Below, one piece after another: positions 8,126 to 15,374 of a stretch of DNA of 64,000 bases. The translations under genes and the position numbers were made by a program. This stretch comes from Candidatus Thiomargarita nelsonii. GTDB taxonomy: Bacteria; Pseudomonadota; Gammaproteobacteria; Beggiatoales; Beggiatoaceae. The notes below the pieces were generated by a model. The model was not told where the DNA came from, ran no database searches, and saw only the letters and a program-made list of their open reading frames with translations. The DNA lies in the NCBI GenBank assembly GCA_000785145.2, contig JSZA02000010.1:23908-87907 (forward strand), written 5' to 3'. Within the stretch, counting starts at the first letter, position 1; each line of letters opens with the position of its first letter.

Positions 8126-9262
8126 ATGCACACTTATCTCAAATCTCTCCTAGAACAACGCCAACAAGCTAACCTCTATCGTACTCGTCTGACACACGAC
8201 AGCCCCCAAACGCCAAACTTAGTGATAGATGGACAAACTTATTTAAGCTTTTGCAGCAATGATTATCTCGGCTTAGCCAATCATCCTGCACTTTTGCAAC
8301 AAGGAAAATATGGTGTCGGCAGTGGCGCGTCGCATTTAGTCACTGGACATACACAGGCACATCATGCGCTTGAAAAAGAATTAGCCGCCTACACCAAGCG
8401 CGAGAGTGCCTTATTATTTTCAACCGGCTACATGGCAAATCTTGGTGTCATTACGACTTTAGTCAAGCGACATGATGCCATCTTTTTAGATAAACTCAAT
8501 CATGCCTCACTCGTCGATGGCGCATTACTATCACGGGCACAAATTCACCGTTATCCACATAACGACATGCAAGCCCTCGCACATTTACTAGCCAACTCTA
8601 AAGCGCAACATAAATTAATTATCACTGATGGCATATTTAGCATGGATGGAGATATTGCAGACTTAGCCAACATTGTCCAACTGGCAAAAACATATCAAGC
8701 CTGGGTAATGGTAGATGACGCGCATGGCTTAGGAGTGATAGGAAAAACGGGGCGTGGCAGCTTAGAAATGTATGACTTGGGGGAAGACGACGTACCCGTC
8801 TTAATGGGCACATTAGGCAAAGCTTTTGGCGTATTTGGTGCCTTTGTAGCGGGGAGCCAATTACTGATTGAAGCTTTGATACAATCGGCACGGAGTTATA
8901 TTTACACCACGGCACTACCGCCAGTACTGGCAGAAGCGGTGCGGACAAGTTTAATCGTTGCCGAAAAAGAAACCTGGCGACGGCAACATTTGCATGAACT
9001 TATTGCCTATTTTCGCACCGCCGCTGCCAAACGACAAATCCCATTAATGGAATCCTTCACACCGATACAACCGATTATTTTAGGCGAAACTGAAAAAGCC
9101 TTAGCCGTCAATCGCGCCTTATATGAGCGTGGGATTATTGTCACGGCGATACGTCCCCCAACTGTGCCACAAGGGACAGCGCGTTTAAGGATTACATTAT
9201 CGGCATTGCATCAACAGGCACAAATAGATAGATTAGTAGAGAGCTTAGTTGAAGTGTTGTAA
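8126..9262 (+). CDS. bioF: 8-amino-7-oxononanoate synthase
   Basis: 378 aa, PLP-dependent alpha-oxoamine synthase condensing pimeloyl-ACP/CoA with alanine in biotin synthesis. The start at ATG 8126 is chosen because the earlier TTG at 8105 lies in the repeat. Motifs: SNDYLGLANHP, GSGASHLVTGHTQAHHALE, DGIFSMDGDIADL, VDDAHGLGVIG, and the PLP-lysine motif GTLGKAFGVFGAF. Full length. Divergent from bioD. Confidence 0.97.
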   Translation: MHTYLKSLLEQRQQANLYRTRLTHDSPQTPNLVIDGQTYLSFCSNDYLGLANHPALLQQGKYGVGSGASHLVTGHTQAHHALEKELAAYTKRESALLFSTGYMANLGVITTLVKRHDAIFLDKLNHASLVDGALLSRAQIHRYPHNDMQALAHLLANSKAQHKLIITDGIFSMDGDIADLANIVQLAKTYQAWVMVDDAHGLGVIGKTGRGSLEMYDLGEDDVPVLMGTLGKAFGVFGAFVAGSQLLIEALIQSARSYIYTTALPPVLAEAVRTSLIVAEKETWRRQHLHELIAYFRTAAAKRQIPLMESFTPIQPIILGETEKALAVNRALYERGIIVTAIRPPTVPQGTARLRITLSALHQQAQIDRLVESLVEVL

Positions 9263-9265
9263 ATA

Positions 9266-9345
9266 TCCAAGATAAATCTTGGACTCCTATTGTGATTGAA
9301 AGAAATAAAAGTTGTTTCGGGAATTTCGCTGCGCGGATTTCCCGC
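9266..9345. repeat. TCCAAGAT palindrome plus TTTCGGGAA palindrome
   Basis: TCCAAGATAAATCTTGGACTCCT at 9266-9288 and a second palindrome, GTTTCGGGAATTTCGCTGCG facing GCGGATTTCCCG, to about 9345. Both are members of families that recur throughout the window. Confidence 0.75.
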
Positions 9346-9398
9346 AACGAAGATCGCTACGCTAAACGAAGTCAAACAACTTTTCTGGACAACTATAT

Positions 9399-9998
9399 CT
9401 AAAATCGCTGCCAATAGCCTATTCCTACAGAGTCATGTATCCCATTCCAACTTTTTATAGGTATATCAGACGGAATCCGTTTGAACCTTTCAAAAAAAGC
9501 ATCAGTCGCATTACAACCGCCTTGATTCTCTCCTATATAGATTATGGGTTTTTCTGTTCCCCAAACTTCACAGGCTTTAACTATGGCATGACCGCCATAA
9601 GGAGGCCATGAAACGATTAAAATATCTGCCTTGATATTCATAATCGCTTCGGAAGCTTCATAATTCAAAATGGGAAAAACAGGTTTGGCATGTTGTTTTT
9701 TATTCCATGAAAAGTTATCAGTTGCGACAATACTGACACCACACAATTTCAAACCTTTTGCCAACCATCCTGCACCAGCCATAATCTCTAAGCATTGTCT
9801 GTCACCTATCCATTTAGCCAATTCCTTTACCCACTCATGGTAAACAATGGCCCACATTCCTAACTCATTACATCTTTTTTTTCCTTGAATCATTTTCAAA
9901 AAACTTTCACAGTTCAAATCCCAGCCACCTATACTGGTTCCCTCAGGCGCAGATAATGGAATTTTTCCAATGCAAGCTATAAATTCTTCTATAGGCAT
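9399..9998 (-). CDS. SAM-dependent methyltransferase-like protein
   Basis: 199 aa from the ATG at 9998, which has GGGAGAG at ribosome-site distance. The frame extends to a TTG at 10028 inside a repeat, which is less likely. Residues ~79-105 read LEIMAGAGWLAKGLKLCGVSIVATDNFSW, matching the AdoMet-binding loop (ExMAGxG) and the acidic residue after beta-2. Later ADILIVSWPPYGG corresponds to the D/N-PP-Y catalytic motif position of N-methyltransferases. The substrate is unknown; no partner gene is adjacent. Confidence 0.65.
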   Translation of the reverse strand: MPIEEFIACIGKIPLSAPEGTSIGGWDLNCESFLKMIQGKKRCNELGMWAIVYHEWVKELAKWIGDRQCLEIMAGAGWLAKGLKLCGVSIVATDNFSWNKKQHAKPVFPILNYEASEAIMNIKADILIVSWPPYGGHAIVKACEVWGTEKPIIYIGENQGGCNATDAFFERFKRIPSDIPIKSWNGIHDSVGIGYWQRF

Positions 9999-10049
9999 GA
10001 TTCTCTCCCATTCATAGCCCAATTCCAAGATAAATCTTGGACTCCTATT

Positions 10050-10637
10050 TTAGGTTTGGAGTCCACCTTCGGTTTGGGCGATGCAATTAAAAATATCGTT
10101 GACTATTTTTTCCTCAAATTGAGGCGGAATAAGTTCTTTATAATTTGAGGGTGGTATTTTAGGAATAAATGCAAAATACATCGACTGTTGAACATCGCCA
10201 CCACCAAACTGTTTAAACGTTTTCTGTTGATAGCCCATCGTCGTAAAATCAAACTTTAACAAGGCTTGAACGACTTTCGGTGAGCCAGAAAAACCTATTT
10301 TAGTCTTGCTTATCTCAATCACATTAACAACACCATTGGGACTTTCTATAGCCAATTCTAATAACAGTAGTCTGCTCTCTTTTTGATTTTTTAAGATATA
10401 AACCCCGTTTTCTTGAGGCAAACTTTTAATACGCTTGCGTTTTTTTCCAAGATAGTGATAAAGTGGAGCGGGCGTTGAAGATAAAACACAAATTGTGGAT
10501 AAATAGCCAAGCCACCCACCAAAACCTTTCCCCGTGCTTTTTTGGCAGCGGCAAACATCATATAGCTCAGGGGGGGATGAAGTTGCCTTGATTATCATAG
10601 ATGTTGGAAAAAATTTAGTGTGTGAGATGATAACCAA
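10050..10637 (-). CDS. hypothetical protein, N-terminal third is a repurposed gene fragment
   Basis: A 195-aa frame. The DNA of its N-terminal part (10441-10612) is a degraded copy of part of the spermidine-synthase-like gene at 12166-12300, read in a different frame, so those about 60 residues are probably not a folded domain. The remaining C-terminal part, from about KSLPQENGVYILKN to the end, looks like a genuine protein of unknown family with VQALLKFDF and FAFIPKIPPSN. The true start is unclear. It may be a truncated gene that lost its original 5' end. Confidence 0.4.
   Translation of the reverse strand: MVIISHTKFFPTSMIIKATSSPPELYDVCRCQKSTGKGFGGWLGYLSTICVLSSTPAPLYHYLGKKRKRIKSLPQENGVYILKNQKESRLLLLELAIESPNGVVNVIEISKTKIGFSGSPKVVQALLKFDFTTMGYQQKTFKQFGGGDVQQSMYFAFIPKIPPSNYKELIPPQFEEKIVNDIFNCIAQTEGGLQT
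10441..10612 (-). pseudogene. degraded fragment of spermidine-synthase-like gene
   Basis: High nucleotide identity to 12166-12300 and to the short stretch near 12358 of the intact gene at 11612-12724, with several small indels. For example the stretches AAGATAAAACACAAATTGTG and CACCAAAACCTTTCCCCGTG are shared. It carries no usable reading frame for that protein. Confidence 0.75.
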
Positions 10638-10799
10638 TTTTTGACGACTATGCAGGTGAATTTCAGGCTCGACAAGTCGCGCGGATGAGTACTGTTAGAC
10701 AACAAATAAAACCGTCAATACGGTATGAATATCAGTTTAAGTAGCTAAAATGAAAAAAAAGAATGTTTTTCAACATGTTTTAGAGGAGAATTGATTATT

Positions 10800-11075
10800 A
10801 TGGAAACATTCATCAGAGATACTAGACTTGTAACGATAGGTAATTCAAAAGGTATAAGATTACCTCAAATTCTATTAAACAAATATAGCATTTTCAATGA
10901 GTTATTTTTGGAGGAAACTGAGCGGGGTATTTTATTGCGAAAAAAGGAAGAGAATAAACTCTCTTATGAAGAGACTTATAAAGCAATAGCAGAGGCACAA
11001 GAAGATTGGACAGATTTTGACCAAACATTACTAGATGGACTAGAAAAAGATGAGTTCAATACCCCTTCGATATGA
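10800..11075 (+). CDS. AbrB/MazE-type antitoxin
   Basis: 91 aa from the ATG at 10800; an in-frame TTG at 10791 sits closer to the GAGGAG ribosome site and may be used instead. The N-terminus has the swapped-hairpin AbrB pattern, RLVTIGNSKGIRLPQILLNK. The C-terminal tail is acidic (EDWTDFDQTLLDGLEKDEF), as expected for the part that wraps the toxin. It overlaps the MazF-like gene by 26 bp. Such antitoxins bind their own promoter together with the toxin. Confidence 0.85.
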   Translation: METFIRDTRLVTIGNSKGIRLPQILLNKYSIFNELFLEETERGILLRKKEENKLSYEETYKAIAEAQEDWTDFDQTLLDGLEKDEFNTPSI

Positions 11076-11382
11076 AATTTATTTGGCTAATTTGAATCCA
11101 ACGATTGGCGGTGAAATCCAGAAAACTCGCCCGGTTGTGGTAGTTAGTCAGGATGAGATGAACCGTTACTTGGAAACGATTGTTATTTGTCCCTTAACTA
11201 CAACGATTCATCCTAGCTGGCGTTGTCGCCTACAAGTGAATTGTGATGGTGTTGATGCTGAAATTGTTGTTGACCAAATACGGGCTATCAGTAAACAGCG
11301 ATTAATCAAAAAAATTGACCAACTTTCTGAAGCTCAAGCGGCTCAACTGAGAAGCATTATCACGGAAATGTATGGAGAATAG
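11050..11382 (+). CDS. MazF/PemK-type endoribonuclease toxin
   Basis: 110 aa. Family features: YEIYLANLNPTIGGEIQKTRPVVVVSQDEMN (RP-V-V motif with the catalytic Arg), CPLTTTI, and VVDQIRAISKQRL, where the catalytic Thr/Ser is usually near the ICPLT strand. It cleaves mRNA at short motifs. All core strands are present, so it appears intact, unlike the second MazF at 44635. It pairs with the antitoxin at 10800. Confidence 0.9.
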   Translation: MSSIPLRYEIYLANLNPTIGGEIQKTRPVVVVSQDEMNRYLETIVICPLTTTIHPSWRCRLQVNCDGVDAEIVVDQIRAISKQRLIKKIDQLSEAQAAQLRSIITEMYGE

Positions 11383-11464
11383 ACTTGTCCCTTTTAGATC
11401 GGTGGAGACTGAAATCTATTCTAAAGCAAGCTGGACTTGATTAACTGAATGTTTTTTCAAAATT

Positions 11465-11535
11465 AGCGTAGGGTGCGTCCCACGCACCAATTGACTTCGT
11501 TTCCTCTTACCTAATAAGCGGCGCACCCTACACTT
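11465..11535. repeat. TAGGGTGCGTCC palindrome
   Basis: GTAGGGTGCGTCCCACGCACC faces GGCGCACCCTAC. This family recurs at about 44297-44362, 51486-51540, 53378-53432, 61098-61150 and 63726-63778. The remaining gap 11383-11611 holds nothing else recognisable. Confidence 0.75.
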
Positions 11536-11611
11536 GCTTTCTTTTGGAGTCCAAAATTTATTTTGATTATTTTTGCCTCAAATTGATGCGTCGTAAAATC
11601 AGTTGAACAAC

Positions 11612-12724
11612 TTAGTTTTCCGCCGTCACCGGTTTTTTACGCGACATCACCATATTCCTCTGTATATCACTATAAGAAACAGCAAACGGCGTAAAACAAC
11701 GATGCCGATCATACGCTTCTTGCGACTTAACCGTTGTCAAAGCAATCTCACGGGCAACCGTTTTTATCGACTCTTCAGAAGGCGTACCGTCTTTTTGTGC
11801 TTTTTGCAACCATTGTGAAAACCTTTCCAACCCCGGATCAAGATAATAATCTTCCAACGGGAACGCTTGCTTGACATACGACACAGCATAATCAACAAAA
11901 CTCTGCACCGCCATCGCATAACCCCAACATTGAATTTGCCCCGTACATTTGGGCAAGGCTAATTGTACCAAATAGTTAAGATGGGGAACAAAGCGAGGAT
12001 CGGCATCTTCCCAAGTATCCATATAAATCGTATCAAAACTTTCGTCAGTCTCCTGCAAATAATCTTCAATACTCCCTTCGATGATATTAACCTGTTGTCT
12101 CTGTTCATCACTGAGACTGTTTATCCAAGTATCACGAACGAGATTTATTACAGTCGCGTTTTTTTCCAAGATAGTGATAGACTGGATCGGGCGTTGAAGA
12201 TAAAACACAAATTGTGGATAAATAGCCAAGCCCAAGCCACCCACCAAAACCTTTCCCCGTGCTTTTTTTGCGGCGGCAAACATCATATAGCGTTCAGACA
12301 TCGAATCATTCATCCAGGTTTTAGGCTGAAAAATGAAATTATAAATCGGATCATCAAGGGGGATGAAGTTGCCTTGATTATCAGCGATTTTGTAATAATT
12401 AAGCATATATGATCTTTTGACGATGCTCGTCACCCTTCTTGGCTTTTCAAGTTCGACATCATCATTGAACAACCTCTCCTTCAATCTTGGGCGACTTTCT
12501 ACCCATATTTCACCCGTCGGTGGCGTATCCTCTGGAAAGACTAAAGGAATATCAATCGCCTCCTGTTCTATGACATCGTCCCGCCAGCTTGGATCAAATC
12601 TTGAATCTTGTGTGTTAATGGGATATCTCCATATAAGTACCGAACCATGAATTTTAATGTATTTTGGAGTCCAAAGCTTTAGCTTTGGTGCGTGGGTTTC
12701 CAAAGCTAAAGCTTTGGACTCCAA
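11612..12724 (-). CDS. spermidine-synthase-like methyltransferase-fold protein
   Basis: 370-aa frame. The Rossmann region KVLVGGLGLAIYPQFVFY...ITILEKNATVINLV matches the spermidine synthase/methyltransferase fold (glycine loop, then acidic residue), and DTIYMDTWEDADP corresponds to the next conserved strand. The first about 22 residues (MESKALALETHAPKLKLWTP) are encoded entirely by the palindrome at 12661-12724, and no other ATG follows nearby, so the repeat may have supplied the start codon. A degraded partial copy lies at 10441-10612. Substrate unknown; no polyamine genes are adjacent. Confidence 0.7.
   Translation of the reverse strand: MESKALALETHAPKLKLWTPKYIKIHGSVLIWRYPINTQDSRFDPSWRDDVIEQEAIDIPLVFPEDTPPTGEIWVESRPRLKERLFNDDVELEKPRRVTSIVKRSYMLNYYKIADNQGNFIPLDDPIYNFIFQPKTWMNDSMSERYMMFAAAKKARGKVLVGGLGLAIYPQFVFYLQRPIQSITILEKNATVINLVRDTWINSLSDEQRQQVNIIEGSIEDYLQETDESFDTIYMDTWEDADPRFVPHLNYLVQLALPKCTGQIQCWGYAMAVQSFVDYAVSYVKQAFPLEDYYLDPGLERFSQWLQKAQKDGTPSEESIKTVAREIALTTVKSQEAYDRHRCFTPFAVSYSDIQRNMVMSRKKPVTAEN
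12661..12724. repeat. CCAAAGCTTTAGCTTTGG palindrome between two divergent genes
   Basis: GGAGTCCAAAGCTTTAGCTT and its inverse flank GTGCGTGGGTTT. The same family is found at 32013-32079, 51615-51642 and 53507-53534. Read outward it gives an in-frame MESKALAL peptide that becomes the N-terminus of the gene at 11612. Confidence 0.85.
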
Positions 12725-12764
12725 AATCTCCGATAATTCATGGTTCAGTACTTATAAACTAAAA

Positions 12765-13328
12765 ATGAAAATGAAAATCGTCCTTTTAAGGCATGGTAAA
12801 CCAAAAGTAGAATTCGCCGGACAAGTCAAAGCCTGCGAATTACATAGTTGGATCACCGCCTATAATTTATCAGGTATCAATGGAAAACCACCCTTAAAAT
12901 CCATTGAAATGGCGCAAAATTGCAATGCCATTATATGTAGTGACTTACCGCGCTCAATTCAATCCGCTAGTGCATTGGGAATCGACAAAATACTGATGAT
13001 TGACTCATTGTTTAGTGAAGCCGGATTGCCCTATCCTCAATGGAATTCTCCAAGGCTCCCAATCAAAGTCTGGGCAATTCTATTTAGAATTTTCTGGTTT
13101 TTGGGATACTCATCCAATGCAGAGTCACTACATTCTGCCAAACAAAGAGCCAGATTAGCGGCTAATAAACTAATAAAAATTGCCACTGAATATGAAACCG
13201 TCCTGCTGGTTGGTCACGGTTTTATCAATCGCTTTATAGCAAATGCGCTTATATCAAGTGGATGGCAAGGTGCTGTCTATTCTAGTAATAAGTATTGGGC
13301 GTTTGAGGTTTATCACTCAAGCACTTAG
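12765..13328 (+). CDS. histidine phosphatase superfamily protein
   Basis: 187 aa from ATG 12765 (or 181 aa from 12771). The phosphohistidine motif LLRHGKP is at the N-terminus, the second catalytic His is in LLVGHGFINRF near the C-terminus, and CSDLPRSIQSA supplies the usual Arg. Branch-2-like SixA/phosphoglycerate-mutase-type fold. A short hydrophobic stretch VWAILFRIFWFLGY in the middle may form a membrane or lid helix. The substrate cannot be predicted. Confidence 0.85.
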   Translation: MKMKIVLLRHGKPKVEFAGQVKACELHSWITAYNLSGINGKPPLKSIEMAQNCNAIICSDLPRSIQSASALGIDKILMIDSLFSEAGLPYPQWNSPRLPIKVWAILFRIFWFLGYSSNAESLHSAKQRARLAANKLIKIATEYETVLLVGHGFINRFIANALISSGWQGAVYSSNKYWAFEVYHSST

Positions 13329-13416
13329 CAAAGTTCAGTTGTTTCGGGAATTTCGCTCCGCGGATTTCCCGAAACGAAGTCAGCGCAGCTAAACGCCGTC
13401 AAAAATGTTAAAAGAT

Positions 13417-15042
13417 TTATGTGTACCTACTTAGCAAGCGTCGCAATGGTTTGTAGTTAGTCGATTGTTTGCTAAGTTTCCACCGCGCCAGCACTTGCCA
13501 ACCATTCAGATGCTCATCCAATGTTTGCTGCATTGCCGCGACTTCCTCTTCAGTCCATTTGGCGAGATTGGCGACAGATTGTGGTGTGTTTAAAAAACTC
13601 ACATAAGCAGTATGTTCTTTTTGTTGTATTTCTTTGATCCAATAATGATGGGAATGGATATCGACAGGCGGTTGAGTGGCAATTACCTTGATTTTTCCCT
13701 GCTCTAGCAGTTGCCAGATTTTTTTACCATTGTCAGTGGCTACCAACACAGATAAGTAGTAAGTGCTCACCGTTGCTTCTGCCAACCATTTGTAGCCGAT
13801 AAGTGCATGAATTTTATCAGCGATGCTGACAATGGTATTGCCTTTCAAAGCATAGCGAAATTTTTTATCTAATTTCTTGTGTTCCAGCATTCCAGCCTTA
13901 GAGTTGCCCAACCATGAGGCGTAGGTTTGAACCCCGTACTTTGGTGAACTGGCGATGAGTCCCAATATTGCTTGGGTAAAACCATCAACCCGCGAAGCGG
14001 TGGCAAAGGCTTTTTCCACACGCGCTATCCACTCCAGAATCCAATTATTCATTTGTGCTTGTGTTTGAATATGGACTTTCATCACTTTATGAAAATTGAA
14101 ACGGGGATGATTGTATCCTTCCATAAATATCAAGTCTCTCGCATTGAGAAAAGAAATTTTGTCCCAATGTTGCGGCGCTTGTTGTTGCAAGGCTTTGATC
14201 TGTGCATCCAATTGTCTAGGAATTTCTAGCAACAACAGTTTGAACCGCTCTTCGACCATTTTTTGATCCATTTGTGCCTTGAGCATCGGCACTTGGTGGT
14301 AAGTGGTATAAATATCCTCCAAATTGAAAGCGATACCCTGATATTCCATTTGCTTGCCAGTGGAGTCCATTTTAAGTATCAGGGTTAGTTCATTATCCCA
14401 AAAGGATAGTTGCTTATTTTTTTCCCAAAGGGATATCTGCTTATTTTCTTCAGTGGCGGCAACAGCGCGGGCATCCCAGTCGGTTTCCCAATATGCGATC
14501 ATAGCAGATAGCTTTTTTTCCAATTTCCTATATCCGCTAGAACGAAACTTTGGCGATATCTCTTGCGGAAGCTCATTATAAGCTTTTCTCAACGGCCCTA
14601 GTTCTGGTATTGGTTTTTGAAAATTAGCTATTAATTGTAATGAAATTGGCAAAAGGTTTTGTTTTCTGTCTTCCGCCGCTTTCTTTTCCTTTGCTTGTTG
14701 TCTGATAGGCTCACGTTGTTTGAACCATTCAAAAAATGGCTGCTTTCTTGGCCACTTTCCGCGCAGTTTCTTTTTCTTTTTTGTCACTCTGGTTAGCTCA
14801 TCGACCCATTTATTAATAGACTTTCTTCTAGAGTTCGATACGCCAATGGTGACTCCCTTGGGATTATCATCCAAAAAGAGTTGGAGCGACCAAAAATTAC
14901 CGCATTCTTTGGCTTCTTTGACAAGTTTAATTGTTATTGTATGCTCGGCTAAGTCGTGCTTAGTGAGGTTGAGTGCTATTCGACAGTTTTCTTCTGTCAC
15001 ACCTCGACTGGTTAGATAGTCGTCTAAAATAATTTTTCCCAT
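13417..15042 (-). CDS. 541-aa protein of unknown function
   Basis: A long intact frame from MGKIILDDYLTSRGVTEENC, no signal peptide or membrane segment. Residues 85-140 are strongly basic (TKKKKKLRGKWPRKQPF), suggesting nucleic-acid contact. The middle has several charged helices with coiled-coil character, and the C-terminus has TQPPVDIHSHHYWIKEIQQK, a His-rich patch that might bind metal. I recognise no domain. Flanked on the 3' side by a TTTCGGGAA palindrome (13339-13375) and on the 5' side by GATAAGTCAAAA repeats. It is transcribed alone. Confidence 0.7.
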   Translation of the reverse strand: MGKIILDDYLTSRGVTEENCRIALNLTKHDLAEHTITIKLVKEAKECGNFWSLQLFLDDNPKGVTIGVSNSRRKSINKWVDELTRVTKKKKKLRGKWPRKQPFFEWFKQREPIRQQAKEKKAAEDRKQNLLPISLQLIANFQKPIPELGPLRKAYNELPQEISPKFRSSGYRKLEKKLSAMIAYWETDWDARAVAATEENKQISLWEKNKQLSFWDNELTLILKMDSTGKQMEYQGIAFNLEDIYTTYHQVPMLKAQMDQKMVEERFKLLLLEIPRQLDAQIKALQQQAPQHWDKISFLNARDLIFMEGYNHPRFNFHKVMKVHIQTQAQMNNWILEWIARVEKAFATASRVDGFTQAILGLIASSPKYGVQTYASWLGNSKAGMLEHKKLDKKFRYALKGNTIVSIADKIHALIGYKWLAEATVSTYYLSVLVATDNGKKIWQLLEQGKIKVIATQPPVDIHSHHYWIKEIQQKEHTAYVSFLNTPQSVANLAKWTEEEVAAMQQTLDEHLNGWQVLARWKLSKQSTNYKPLRRLLSRYT

Positions 15043-15061
15043 ATTAGCCCTATTTTAAATA

Positions 15062-15350
15062 TGTCCAAGATAAATCAAAACCTTAACTACAGGGATTACT
15101 TTTAAGAAGGGATAAGTCAAAATCGATACTACAAGTCAAAATCGATACGACAGGGATTATTTTTTAACAGGGAATAAAAATTGGCGGCTCGTATCGGTTT
15201 TGACTTATCCTTTCCCTGTGTATCTTTATGATTTAATTGCTTTAATAATTAAACGCTCCATGGGGCAACCACAAGGGATTGCCCCTACAAACCGTCGGAT
15301 TCTGTAGGGGCAATCCTTTATGGTTGCCCTTTAAGAGAGTGCGCGGAGCT
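15062..15350. repeat. GATAAGTCAAAA/ACAGGGATTA repeats and CAAGGGATTGCCC palindrome
   Basis: The gap 15043-15374 holds degenerate direct and inverted copies of GGATAAGTCAAAATCGATAC and AACTACAGGGATTAC (15075-15225), then GGCAACCACAAGGGATTGCC facing GGCAATCCTTTATGGTTGCC (15264-15330). The first family recurs at 19798-20010, 25965-26000 and 28210-28335. No gene is visible. Confidence 0.75.
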
Positions 15351-15374
15351 TCGGGAACGAGAAAAATAAAATAT

